From Streptomyces typhae (GTDB taxonomy: Bacteria > Actinomycetota > Actinomycetes > Streptomycetales > Streptomycetaceae), in the NCBI RefSeq assembly GCF_009755605.1, contig NZ_WPNZ01000011.1:1-64000 (forward strand): a stretch of DNA of 64,000 nt, written 5' to 3'. Below, in pieces: positions 53,153-61,029 of this stretch (positions are counted from its first letter, which is position 1; every line of letters begins with the position of its first letter). The notes beneath the pieces were generated by a model, which did no database searches, was not told where the DNA came from, and saw only the letters and a list, made by a program, of their open reading frames with translations. Both the position numbers and the translations under genes were made by a program.

Positions 53153-53172
53153 GATGTGCCGACCCTACGCGG

Positions 53173-53178
53173 TAGCCT
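53173..53178 (+). promoter_or_regulatory. -10 hexamer giving a probably leaderless transcript
   Basis: TAGCCT at 53173-53178 ends 7 bases before the ATG at 53186, so transcription would start at or next to the start codon. No ribosome site precedes the ATG. Confidence 0.5.
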
Positions 53179-53185
53179 CACGATC

Positions 53186-53485
53186 ATGTTTGTCATGGAG
53201 CTGACCTACACCGCATCGGTCGACCGCGTCGACGCCCTGCTCACCGAGCATGTCGCCTGGCTGGACGCGCAGTACGCGGCCGGCGTCTTCATCGCCTCGG
53301 GGCGCAAGAACCCGCGCGACGGCGGTGTGATCCTCGCGGTGGGCGACAGCCGAGCGGACATCGAGCGGCTCGCCGCGAGCGACCCGTTCGCCGTCGGGGG
53401 CGTGTGCACGTATCGCGTGACCGAGTTCTTCGCGACGAAGACCGCGCCCGAACTCTCCTCCTACCGGCAGGAGTTGCCCTCCTGA
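53186..53485 (+). CDS. YCII-family small protein
   Basis: 99 residues, MFVMELTYTASVDRVDALLTEHVAWLDAQYAAGVFIASGRKNPRDGGVILA..., a YciI-like ferredoxin fold with the conserved His (EHVAWLD) and Asp (ASDPFAVGGVCTYRV) of the family's putative active site. Most members have no known function; E. coli YciI has weak hydrolase/dehalogenase-like features. It appears to be translated from a leaderless mRNA. Confidence 0.85.
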   Translation: MFVMELTYTASVDRVDALLTEHVAWLDAQYAAGVFIASGRKNPRDGGVILAVGDSRADIERLAASDPFAVGGVCTYRVTEFFATKTAPELSSYRQELPS

Positions 53486-53489
53486 AGGT

Positions 53490-53520
53490 GCGGGGCCCGC
53501 CCTGCGGGGAGGGGCCCCGC
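53490..53520. terminator. Hairpin between convergent YCII and BNR-protein genes
   Basis: Arms GCGGGGCCC / GGGCCCCGC with a 13-base loop, 4 bp past the YCII stop. Confidence 0.75.
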
Positions 53521-53533
53521 CCGGGTGCCGTGC

Positions 53534-54826
53534 TCAGCCCCGTTCCAGGCGCGCCACGCGCCCCTTCTCCCCCGCCGCCCAGCAGCCGAGGTCCCGGGCG
53601 CAGTCCACGGTGTCGTACGAGCCGCCGTCCACGGTGCGCCAGGTGCGGCCGCTGTCCGTCGTGACGTCCGTTCCGGTGGGGCCGACCGCGAGGGCCGTGT
53701 CGCGGGAGTACGGGAACCAGGCGACGCCCGAGCGGTAGGCCGGAGCGGGCCGCGCGGAGGGCTGCCAGGTCCGGCCGCCGTCACGGGTCAGCGCGGACGC
53801 CCGCGGCGACTGCTCGCCGGCGCGGTAGTCGCCGCCGACCGCGATGCCGTGGGCGCGGTCGCGGAAAGCGAGGCCGAAGACGCCGCGGGCCGGGTCGCCG
53901 CCCGGGATCGGCGCGTCGGTGACGGTCCACGTCCGGCCCCGGTCCGCCGAGTGCAGCACGCGGGCGCGGGCCGCGCCGCCCGTCGCGAGCCACACGTCGC
54001 GCGGGCCCGAACTCACCAGGCACTGGCCGCTCGCCGCGAACGCGCTCTCGCCCTGCTGCGCGGCGGGCATGCCCTTGTCGGGCAGGACCCGCCAGGAGCG
54101 GCCGCCGTCCGCGGTCGACAGGATGCGGTATCTGCCGTCCACCGGGTCGCTCATCGCCAGGCCGTGCCGCCGGTCGAAGAACGTCATGCAGTCGTAGAAC
54201 GCCCTGGGGTCGGCGTTGCGGAAGGATTCGGTCCAGGTCGCGCCGCCGTCGGTGGTGCGCAGGACGCGGGACGCGTCGCCCTCACCGATCGCCAGGACCA
54301 CGGCGCGGCGGCCGTCGAACGCCTCGACGTCCCGGAACTCGAGAGCGCCCGCGCCGGGCGGTGACACATCACGCCAGCTCGCGCCGCCGTCGGTGGTGCG
54401 GAGCACGGTGCCCTTCGACCCGGCCGCCCATGCGGTGCTCCTGCTGACGGCCGCGAGGCCCCGGAAGCGGGCGTCGGTGCCGGTGGGCTTGAGCGACCAG
54501 GAGGGCGCGGAGGCGCGGGCGCCGTCCCCGGCACCGTCCCCGGCGGGGAGCGTGGAGGCCGCAGGAACCCCCGGAGCCGCAGGAACCCCCGGAGCCGCAG
54601 GCACCCCCGGAGCCGCAGGCACCCCCGGAGCCGCAGGCACCCCCGGAGCCGCAGGCACCCCCGGGGCCGCCGAGGCCGCCGGGACCGCCGCGATCGACGT
54701 CAGCGTCAGCGCCGCGGCGCCGAGACCCGCCCACACCCCGCGCCGTGTTCTCCTCGTTTTCCTCGTTCTCCTCGTACGTATCGACTGTGTCGCCCGTATC
54801 GCACGTATCGCCCGTGTCGCACGCAT
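53534..54826 (-). CDS. Secreted BNR-repeat/Ycf48-like beta-propeller protein
   Basis: 430 residues from ATG 54826 behind GGGAGGGG. It starts with an extraordinarily basic stretch (MRATRAIRAIRATQSIRTRR..KTRRTRRG), then a hydrophobic core VWAGLGAAALTLTSIAAVPAASA (signal peptide) and a linker of repeated APGVPA. The rest is a six- or seven-bladed propeller of blades containing DGGxSW/TWxxV (TTDGGASWRDVS, TTDGGATWTES, TADGGRSWRVL, SADRGRTWTVT, TRDGGRTWQPS, TTDSGRTWRTV). Homologues are called oxidoreductase or photosystem-stability-like; role unknown, probably extracellular. Confidence 0.85.
   Translation of the reverse strand: MRATRAIRAIRATQSIRTRRTRKTRRTRRGVWAGLGAAALTLTSIAAVPAASAAPGVPAAPGVPAAPGVPAAPGVPAAPGVPAAPGVPAASTLPAGDGAGDGARASAPSWSLKPTGTDARFRGLAAVSRSTAWAAGSKGTVLRTTDGGASWRDVSPPGAGALEFRDVEAFDGRRAVVLAIGEGDASRVLRTTDGGATWTESFRNADPRAFYDCMTFFDRRHGLAMSDPVDGRYRILSTADGGRSWRVLPDKGMPAAQQGESAFAASGQCLVSSGPRDVWLATGGAARARVLHSADRGRTWTVTDAPIPGGDPARGVFGLAFRDRAHGIAVGGDYRAGEQSPRASALTRDGGRTWQPSARPAPAYRSGVAWFPYSRDTALAVGPTGTDVTTDSGRTWRTVDGGSYDTVDCARDLGCWAAGEKGRVARLERG
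54561..54668. repeat. Six 18 bp tandem repeats encoding APGVPA
   Basis: Units GCAGGMACCCCCGGAGCC at 54561, 54579, 54597, 54615, 54633 and 54651 encode the hexapeptide linker after the signal peptide of the BNR protein. Confidence 0.93.
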
Positions 54827-55074
54827 CGCACGCCCCTCCCGGTCCGCCTGCCCCATGCCTCTCGTGGCGGGGCGAAGCTAACCCACCCCCGGGGCCTCGT
54901 CCAGACGGCGGAACCGGGGCCCGTGGCACGTGCGGCATGTCGCGGTGACAGACGTCACTCGCTTCGGAGGGGTCCTCGCGTGCACGGATCTTCTGATTCC
55001 GACGTCTATTCAAGTGCCCGACCCCGGTCGTGCGCACCCCGGTCGTCCAGCCGTCAGAGTTGAGGGAGCAGGCG
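54827..55074. promoter_or_regulatory. Divergent intergenic region before ssgD-like gene
   Basis: 248 bp between the BNR-protein gene and the SsgA-like gene. GAGGGAG at 55062-55068 serves as ribosome site for the latter. A relatively A/T-rich part (54940-55015) probably holds its promoter, but no clear -35/-10 pair was picked out. Confidence 0.35.
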
Positions 55075-55491
55075 TTGTCCACTGTCATCGAGCAAGCCGT
55101 TGAGGCCCGCCTGGTCGCCGCCGCGCCCCGGATGCCCACCATCCCCGCCACGCTCCACTACGACCGGCGCGACCCGTTCGCCGTCCGGATGAGCTTCCCC
55201 GCCCCGGCGACCCTGGAGGGCGTCGAGGTCTTCTGGACGTTCGCCCGGGAGTTGCTCGCGCAGGGCGTGGAGACGGCGTCGGGCAACGGCGACGTACGGG
55301 TGCGCCCCTACGGGTACGACCGCACGGTCCTGGAGTTCCACGCCCCCGAGGGCACCGCCATCGTCCACATCCGCACCGGCGACCTGCGCCGCTTCCTGCA
55401 CCGCACGACCGCCCTGGTGCCGGTCGGGCAGGAGCACCGGCATGTGGACCTGGACCAGGACCTGGCCGAGCTGATGCGGGACGCGTGCTGA
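55075..55491 (+). CDS. ssgD: SsgA-like sporulation protein (SsgD type)
   Basis: 138 residues from TTG 55075 (MSTVIEQAVEARLVAAAPRM), 6 bases after GAGGGAG. The family pattern is clear: LHYDRRDPFAVRMSF, VFWTFARELLAQGV, GDVRVRPYGYDRTVLEFHAPEGTAIVHIRTGDLRRFL and VPVGQEHRHVDLDQDLAELM. SsgA-like proteins occur only in sporulating actinomycetes and guide cell-wall and septum steps; SsgD has been linked to lateral-wall synthesis. The D assignment rests on the start sequence and local gene order from memory. The final codons lie in a 17 bp tandem repeat. Confidence 0.82.
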   Translation: MSTVIEQAVEARLVAAAPRMPTIPATLHYDRRDPFAVRMSFPAPATLEGVEVFWTFARELLAQGVETASGNGDVRVRPYGYDRTVLEFHAPEGTAIVHIRTGDLRRFLHRTTALVPVGQEHRHVDLDQDLAELMRDAC

Positions 55492-55555
55492 TGCGGGACG
55501 CGCGCTGACGCGGGACGCGCGCTGACGCAGGACTCGCGCTGACGCAGGACTCGCG
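55471..55555. repeat. 17 bp tandem repeat straddling the ssgD stop codon
   Basis: Five units CTGAYGCGGGACGCGYG / CTGACGCAGGACTCGCG at 55471, 55488, 55505, 55522 and 55539, plus a decayed sixth. The first unit encodes LMRDAC, the end of the SsgD-like protein; the stop falls at the start of unit two. Confidence 0.92.
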
Positions 55556-55572
55556 CTGCCGCAGGAGCCCCG

Positions 55573-56469
55573 TCAGCCGCCGAACAGCTCGTTCAGCTCG
55601 CCGTAGTCGAGGCCGTCCGCGAGCGCTCCGTACGTCCCCTCGGCGAGCAGCTCCGTCGCCGCCCTGCGGACCAGCGCGTGAGCCGCCTGTGCGATGCCGG
55701 AGCCGACGCTGACACGCGCGACGCCGAGCCCGGCCAGGTCCGCGACCGGCGGCGCGCCCGGACCCGCCATCACGTTCACCGGCCCGTCGATCCCCTCGAC
55801 CAGCGCCGCGACCGTCGCCGTGTCGACCGCGCCGGGCACGAAGACGCCGTCCGCCCCCGCGGCGAGATACGCCGCGGCCCGCTCCAGGGTGAGCGCGAGC
55901 CGCGCGTCCGGGCCCTCGCCCACGCCCCGCAGATACGTGTCGACACGCGCGTTCACGAACAGTTCCACACCCGCCGCGTCAGCGGCCTTGCGGGCTGCCG
56001 CGATGCGCTCGGACTGCTCCGCGAGGGGCCGCAGGGGCTCGCCCGCCCCGTGCCGGGCGTCCTCGATGTTGACGCCGACGGCGCCCGCGTCGAGAACGGC
56101 CCGCACCGTGTCCGCCACGCCCGCCGCGTCCGGCGCGTAACCGCTCTCGATGTCGGCGGTCACCGGCACGTCGACGGCGTCCACGATCGCGGCGACCGCG
56201 GCGACCGCCCGGTCGCGGGTGAGCCGGTCGCCGTCGGCGGTGCCCAGGGCCCAGGCGAGCCCCGCGCTGGTGGTGGCGACGGCCCGCGCTCCCGCCGCCC
56301 GGACGACGCGGGCACTCGCGACGTCCCAGGCGTTGGGCAGGACGAGCGGGGTTCCGGGGGTGTGCAGGGCACGGAAGGCGGATGCGGATACGGAAGTGGA
56401 CGCGGAAGCGTGGGCGGAAGCGGCGGCGACGACCGCGGTCGCCGTCGCGGTGTCGTTCTGGTTCGTCAT
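55573..56469 (-). CDS. Isocitrate lyase / PEP mutase superfamily protein
   Basis: 298 residues from ATG 56469. After an Ala/Ser/Thr-rich start come LVLPNAWDVASARVVRAAGARAVATTSAGLAW near 40-70, the metal-site ADIESGYA near 105 and GVNIEDARHG near 135, and VNARVDTYL near 170. This is the short PEP-mutase-like branch (carboxyphosphonoenolpyruvate mutase or 2-methylisocitrate-lyase-like). The catalytic Cys loop KKCGH of isocitrate lyases is absent, so a lyase/hydrolase of a small oxo-acid is likely but unspecified. It converges on ssgD. Confidence 0.85.
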   Translation of the reverse strand: MTNQNDTATATAVVAAASAHASASTSVSASAFRALHTPGTPLVLPNAWDVASARVVRAAGARAVATTSAGLAWALGTADGDRLTRDRAVAAVAAIVDAVDVPVTADIESGYAPDAAGVADTVRAVLDAGAVGVNIEDARHGAGEPLRPLAEQSERIAAARKAADAAGVELFVNARVDTYLRGVGEGPDARLALTLERAAAYLAAGADGVFVPGAVDTATVAALVEGIDGPVNVMAGPGAPPVADLAGLGVARVSVGSGIAQAAHALVRRAATELLAEGTYGALADGLDYGELNELFGG

Positions 56470-56669
56470 ACGCAGCACTCAAGCAGGCCCCGCGCACCCC
56501 GGTCTGGCGAGAATCCGACATCGCCGTACGGCCGCCGAGAGGCGGCCCGTGAGAGCCGCCCACGGACCACCGGCGGCTCGTCCGCGAACCGTGGGCAGGC
56601 TCATCCGCAGACCGTCGGCGGGGCCGCCCGCGGCCCGTCGGCGGCCCGCCCTCGGGCCGCGATATTCCG
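56470..56669. other. Gene-free G/C-rich stretch upstream of the ABC-F promoter
   Basis: 200 bp with several CCGTCGGCGGCCCGC/GGGCCGC-like inverted blocks near 56600-56660 that could fold into hairpins; no ORF or operator identified. Confidence 0.4.
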
Positions 56670-56699
56670 TTGACACGCTCCCGGCGCCCTCCCTACGTT
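56670..56699 (+). promoter_or_regulatory. Promoter of the ABC-F/UvrA resistance pair
   Basis: TTGACA (56670-56675) and TACGTT (56694-56699) are separated by 18 bp, the best promoter in the window. Just before the -35 is GATATTCCG, an A/T-rich patch in otherwise G/C-rich DNA, which recalls WblC/WhiB7-dependent promoters that control actinobacterial ribosome-resistance genes. The transcript would start near 56706 and have a leader of about 250 bases. Confidence 0.65.
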
Positions 56700-56736
56700 G
56701 GACAACGCTTCTGTTGCCGTCGATCGGAGAAGGACG

Positions 56737-56748
56737 TTGCTCGTCTGA
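56737..56748 (+). CDS. Three-codon leader ORF (fMet-Leu-Val-stop)
   Basis: TTG-CTC-GTC-TGA follows GGAGAAGG (56726-56733). Very short ORFs of this type occur in ribosome-mediated attenuators of antibiotic-resistance ABC-F genes, where a stalled ribosome lets transcription continue. Confidence 0.45.
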   Translation: MLV

Positions 56749-56778
56749 GGTCTTGGGACACCGCGTCGCACAGCCACC

Positions 56779-56803
56779 CGTGAACACCATCCGTCCGTTC
56801 ACG
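56779..56803 (+). promoter_or_regulatory. Leader hairpin and alternative pairing before the ABC-F gene
   Basis: CGTGAAC / GTTCACG (7 bp, 11-base loop) at 56779-56803. It lies inside a second possible pairing, GTCGCAC (56765-56771) with GTGCGAC (56826-56832). Mutually competing structures would suit attenuation; no T-run terminator was seen. Confidence 0.4.
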
Positions 56804-56955
56804 ACGCCCTCGCTGTGCACGTCGCGTGCGACCTCGGCGTACGAGCCGTCCGTTCCGGCACCGGGCCTTCCCCGCACTCCCAGGCCCCCGGTTGCCGCGG
56901 TGTCCTTACGCGTTTGCCCGACACCCACGCTCCAGCAAGCAACCGCGAGGCCCGT

Positions 56956-58596
56956 ATGTCACATCCCGTCACCACGTCCATCACCTGCACCGCCCTCTCC
57001 TTCGCCTGGCCGGACGGGACAGCCGTCCTCGACGGGTTCCAGGCGGCGTTCGGCCCCGGCAGGACCGGCCTCATCGGCCGCAACGGATCGGGCAAGTCGA
57101 CGCTCCTGAAACTCGTCGCCGGTGAACTGACGCCGGGCGAAGGCGCCGTCCGCACCGCGGGCGACGTCGGGTACCTGCCGCAGGACGCCACCCTCGACAC
57201 CGCGCTGCGCGTCGACGAGGTCCTCGGCATCGCCGGGCGGCGCGCCGCGCTGCACGCCATCGAGGCGGGCGACGCGAGCGAGGAGCACTTCGCGGCCGTC
57301 GGCGACGACTGGGACGTCGAGGAGCGCGCCACGGCGACCCTCGCCCAGCTCGGCCTCGGCCACATCGGGCTCGACCGGACCACCGGCGAGGTGTCCGGCG
57401 GCGAGTCGGTGCTGCTGCGCCTGGCCGCGCTGCTCCTGCGCGGGCCCGGCGTCCTGCTGCTCGACGAGCCCACCAACAACCTCGACCTGCACGCGCGCCG
57501 CCGCCTGTACGCGGCCGTCGACGCGTGGTCCGGGGTCCTCGTCGTGGTCAGCCACGACCGGGAGCTCCTGGACCGCGTGGACCAGATCGCCGACCTGCGC
57601 GACGGCGAAGTGCACTGGTACGGCGGGAACTTCAGCGCGTACGAGGAGGCCCTCACCGTCGAGCAGGAGGCCGCCGAACGCATGGTGCGGGTCGCGGAGG
57701 CGGATCTGCGCAAGCAGAAACGCGAACTCTGCGACGCCCAGGTCAAACTGGCCCGCCGCAAGCGGTACGGCCAGAAGATGTGGGACCAGAAGCGGGAGCC
57801 GAAGGTCATCATGGGCAACCGCAAACGCGCCGCCCAGGAGTCCGCGGGCAAGCACCGCATCCTGCACGAGGAGAAACTGGCCGAGGCCAAGGACCGCCTG
57901 GACGACGCCGTGGAAGCGGTGCGCGACGACGACGACATCCGCGTCGACCTGCCGTACACCGCCGTACCGCCGGGCCGTACCGTCCTGACGCTCCTCGACC
58001 TGCGGCTCCGTTACGGGGCGAGGCTGAAGGGCGGCTTCGAGGTACGCGGCCCCGAGCGGATCGCCCTCGTCGGCCGCAACGGCGCGGGCAAGACCACGCT
58101 GCTCCGCACCATCGGCGGGCAGTTGGAGGCGCGGTCCGGCGAGGCGCAGGCGCATGTGCCGCTGCGGTTCCTGCCGCAGCGCCTCGACGTGCTCGACGAC
58201 GGACTCAGCGTCGTCGAGAACGTCGTCCGGTTCGCGCCGGACGCCACCAACAACAGGATCCGGGCGCGCCTGGCCCGGTTCCTGTTCAAGGGCGCGAAGG
58301 CCGACCAGCTCGCCGGCACCCTGTCCGGCGGCGAACGCTTCCGGGCCACCCTCGCAGCGCTGCTCCTCGCCGAGCCCGCACCGCAGCTCCTCATGCTCGA
58401 CGAGCCGACGAACAACCTGGACATGGCGAGCGTCCGGCAGCTGGCGAGCGCCCTGGAGAGCTACCAGGGCGCGCTGCTCGTCGCCAGCCACGACCTGCCG
58501 TTCCTGGAGTCCCTCGGGATCACACGCTGGCTCCTGCTCGACGAGGAGCTCAAGGAGGTGAAAAACCCGACAGAAGCTGTCGGGTATCCCGCCTAG
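56956..58596 (+). CDS. ABC-F family ATPase, antibiotic-resistance type
   Basis: 546 residues from ATG 56956, GAGG 6 bases upstream. Two nucleotide-binding domains: Walker A GRNGSGKST near 40 and GRNGAGKTT near 373; signatures VSGGESVLLRLA and LSGGERFRATLA; Walker B VLLLDEPTNNLD and LLMLDEPTNNLD. The linker (about 230-320: AERMVRVAEADLRKQKRELCDAQVKLARRKRYGQKMWDQKREPKVIMGNRKRAAQE) is long and basic, like ribosome-protection ABC-Fs. A resistance role is inferred from the linker, leader and UvrA-like neighbour. The last codons (KNPTEAVGYPA) coincide with a hairpin. Confidence 0.9.
   Translation: MSHPVTTSITCTALSFAWPDGTAVLDGFQAAFGPGRTGLIGRNGSGKSTLLKLVAGELTPGEGAVRTAGDVGYLPQDATLDTALRVDEVLGIAGRRAALHAIEAGDASEEHFAAVGDDWDVEERATATLAQLGLGHIGLDRTTGEVSGGESVLLRLAALLLRGPGVLLLDEPTNNLDLHARRRLYAAVDAWSGVLVVVSHDRELLDRVDQIADLRDGEVHWYGGNFSAYEEALTVEQEAAERMVRVAEADLRKQKRELCDAQVKLARRKRYGQKMWDQKREPKVIMGNRKRAAQESAGKHRILHEEKLAEAKDRLDDAVEAVRDDDDIRVDLPYTAVPPGRTVLTLLDLRLRYGARLKGGFEVRGPERIALVGRNGAGKTTLLRTIGGQLEARSGEAQAHVPLRFLPQRLDVLDDGLSVVENVVRFAPDATNNRIRARLARFLFKGAKADQLAGTLSGGERFRATLAALLLAEPAPQLLMLDEPTNNLDMASVRQLASALESYQGALLVASHDLPFLESLGITRWLLLDEELKEVKNPTEAVGYPA
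58566..58584 (-). terminator. Intrinsic terminator oriented for minus-strand transcription inside the ABC-F 3' end
   Basis: CCCGACAG-AAG-CTGTCGGG, an 8 bp stem. On the minus strand it is followed by TTTTT (plus-strand A run 58561-58565), so it would stop antisense transcription coming from uvrA. On the plus strand no U-run follows. Confidence 0.6.
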
Positions 58597-58606
58597 CGTC
58601 GGACGC

Positions 58607-61000
58607 ATGCGAGACGTCAGCCAGGCACGGGACTCCTTGTCCGACCACCGGGATTCCTCGTCCGACCACCGGGATCCTTCGTCCGACCAGCGGAATTCCC
58701 TGTACGACCACCAGCACATCACGCTCACCGGAGCTCGCGAGAACAATCTGAAGGAGGTGGACCTGCGCATCCCGAAGGGCCGTCTGACGGTCTTCACCGG
58801 GGTCTCGGGCTCGGGAAAGTCGTCGGTCGTCTTCGACACGATCGCCGTGGAGTCGCAGCGGCAGCTGAACGAGACGTTCACCTGGTTCGTCCGCAACCGG
58901 CTGCCGAAGTACGAGCGGCCGCACGCGGACGCCATCGAGGACCTCGCGCCCGCGATCGTCGTCGACCAGCGGCCGATCGGCGGCCACTCCCGCTCCACCG
59001 TCGGCACCATGACCGACATCCACTCGGTGATCCGGGTCCTCTTCTCGCGGCACGGCACCCCGAGCGCGGGCGGGGCCACCGCGTACTCCTTCAACGACCC
59101 GAGCGGCATGTGCCCGCGGTGCGACGGCATCGGCCGCACCGTGCGGCCCGACTACGACCGCATCCTCGACCCGGCCAGGTCCTTGGCGGACGGCGCGATC
59201 CTGTTCCCGCCGTTCGCCGTCGGGACCTGGCAGGGCCAGACGTACACCCACACCACCGACCTCGACACGCACAAGCCCGTCGGCGAGTTCACCGCGGCGG
59301 AGCGGCGGTTCCTGCTGCGGGGCGACGGGCGCGGCGCCAGGAAACGCAAGGTCAGCGTCGACAACACCGGCGGCAGCCGCGACATCGACTACGAGGGCCT
59401 CGCCGACCGCTTCGAGCGGCTCTACCTCAACCGCGACCTGTCGGCGCTCGCCCAGCGCACCCGGGACCTCGTGCAGTCGTTCCTGGTGGAGGACCGCTGC
59501 CCGGCCTGCGACGGCGCCCGCCTCAACCCCGCCGCGCTCGCCACCCGCGTCGAGGGCCTGTCCATCGCCGACTGCGCGCGCATGGAGGTCACCGACCTGA
59601 TCGCCGTGCTCGGCCGGATCGACGACCCGGTGGCGGGGCCCGTCGCCGGGGCCGCCGTGGCCGCCCTGGAACGTGTCGAGGCCATCGGGCTCGGCTATCT
59701 CAGCCTCGACCGGGAGACGTCCACGCTGTCCGGCGGCGAGGGGCAGCGCCTGAAGATGGTGCGCCACCTCGGCTCCAGCCTCACCGGCATGACGTACATC
59801 TTCGACGAGCCCAGCGTCGGGCTGCACCCGCGCGACGTGGGCCGCCTCGGCGACCTGCTGCTCCGCCTGCGCGACAAGGGCAACACCGTGCTTGTCGTCG
59901 AGCACGACCCGGACGTGATCGCCCTCGCCGACCACGTCGTCGACATGGGGCCCGCCGCGGGCACCGACGGCGGCCTCGTGGTCTTCGAGGGCACCCCGCG
60001 GGGGCTGCGGGACGCCGACACCCTCACCGGCCGCTGTCTGCGCCGTGCCCGCGGCGTCAAGGACCGCCCGCGCGAGCGGACGGGAGACATGTGGATCAAG
60101 GACGCCGATCTGCACAACCTGCGGAACGTCAGCGTGCGGGTGCCCGCCGGTGTGCTCACGGCCGTCACCGGCGTCGCGGGCTCCGGCAAGAGCACCCTGG
60201 TGTCCCGGTCCTTCGTCGAGCAGCACCCCGACGCCGTGGTCGTCGACCAGTCGTCGATCGGCATCTCGGGGCGGTCGACCCCGGCGACCTATCTGGGGAT
60301 CATGGACCGGGTGCGCGGACTCTTCGCCCGGCACACGGGGACCGAGCCCGGCCTGTTCAGCTTCAACTCCCGGGGCGCGTGCGAGAGCTGCCAGGGGCGC
60401 GGGATCATCTACAGCGACCTGGCGTTCATGGACCCGGTGACGACGACCTGCGAGGCGTGCGCGGGACGGCGCTTCAAGGACGAGGTGCTCCGTCTGACCG
60501 TCGGCGGCCGCTCCGTCGCCGACGTCCTGGACATGACCGCCGAGCAGGCGATCGCCTTCTTCGCGGACTTCCCCGACACCGCGGTGCGCCGCAGGCTCGA
60601 CGCCCTGCGCAACGTGGGGCTGACCTACCTCACCCTCGGGCAGCCCCTGTCGACGCTCTCCGGCGGTGAGCGCCAGCGCGTCAAGCTGGCCACGCGGCTG
60701 CACCGGACGGGCGCCGTCTACATCCTGGACGAGCCGACGACCGGCCTGCACATGGCCGACGTCGACGGGCTGCTCGCCCTGCTCGACCGGCTCGTCGACG
60801 CCGGCAACACCGTGCTCGTCGTGGAACACGACCTGGAGGTCGTCAAGCACGCCGACTGGGTGATCGACCTCGGGCCCGACGGCGGCAAGCACGGCGGGCA
60901 GGTCGTCTTCGAGGGCACCCCGCGGGAGCTGCTCGCCGCCCGCGGATCGTTCACCGCGGAACATCTGCGCGGCTCGGTGGGGTACCCGGCAGGGCGGTAG
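58607..61000 (+). CDS. Short UvrA-like ABC ATPase (drug-resistance type)
   Basis: 797 residues, about 150 shorter than UvrA. Walker A GVSGSGKSS near 65 and GVAGSGKST near 522; UvrA signatures TLSGGEGQRLKMVRHLG and TLSGGERQRVKLATRLH; zinc-type Cys pairs CPRCDGIG, CPACDGARL, CESCQGRG, CEACAGRR. Such short UvrA paralogues (for example DrrC) protect producers of DNA-binding drugs. It starts 10 bp after the ABC-F stop, so the two are one operon. The N-terminus carries four 7-residue repeats (DSLSDHR, DSSSDHR, DPSSDQR, NSLYDHQ) before the ATPase core. Confidence 0.9.
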   Translation: MRDVSQARDSLSDHRDSSSDHRDPSSDQRNSLYDHQHITLTGARENNLKEVDLRIPKGRLTVFTGVSGSGKSSVVFDTIAVESQRQLNETFTWFVRNRLPKYERPHADAIEDLAPAIVVDQRPIGGHSRSTVGTMTDIHSVIRVLFSRHGTPSAGGATAYSFNDPSGMCPRCDGIGRTVRPDYDRILDPARSLADGAILFPPFAVGTWQGQTYTHTTDLDTHKPVGEFTAAERRFLLRGDGRGARKRKVSVDNTGGSRDIDYEGLADRFERLYLNRDLSALAQRTRDLVQSFLVEDRCPACDGARLNPAALATRVEGLSIADCARMEVTDLIAVLGRIDDPVAGPVAGAAVAALERVEAIGLGYLSLDRETSTLSGGEGQRLKMVRHLGSSLTGMTYIFDEPSVGLHPRDVGRLGDLLLRLRDKGNTVLVVEHDPDVIALADHVVDMGPAAGTDGGLVVFEGTPRGLRDADTLTGRCLRRARGVKDRPRERTGDMWIKDADLHNLRNVSVRVPAGVLTAVTGVAGSGKSTLVSRSFVEQHPDAVVVDQSSIGISGRSTPATYLGIMDRVRGLFARHTGTEPGLFSFNSRGACESCQGRGIIYSDLAFMDPVTTTCEACAGRRFKDEVLRLTVGGRSVADVLDMTAEQAIAFFADFPDTAVRRRLDALRNVGLTYLTLGQPLSTLSGGERQRVKLATRLHRTGAVYILDEPTTGLHMADVDGLLALLDRLVDAGNTVLVVEHDLEVVKHADWVIDLGPDGGKHGGQVVFEGTPRELLAARGSFTAEHLRGSVGYPAGR
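58631..58714. repeat. Four 21 bp tandem repeats at the start of the UvrA-like gene
   Basis: In-frame units of TCCGACCACCGG type encode heptapeptides DSxSDHR. They fall between the start codon and the first conserved strand, so the length of the N-terminal extension can vary. Confidence 0.9.
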
Positions 61001-61029
61001 GGAGCCCTCCGGTTGCGGCGGAACATCGC

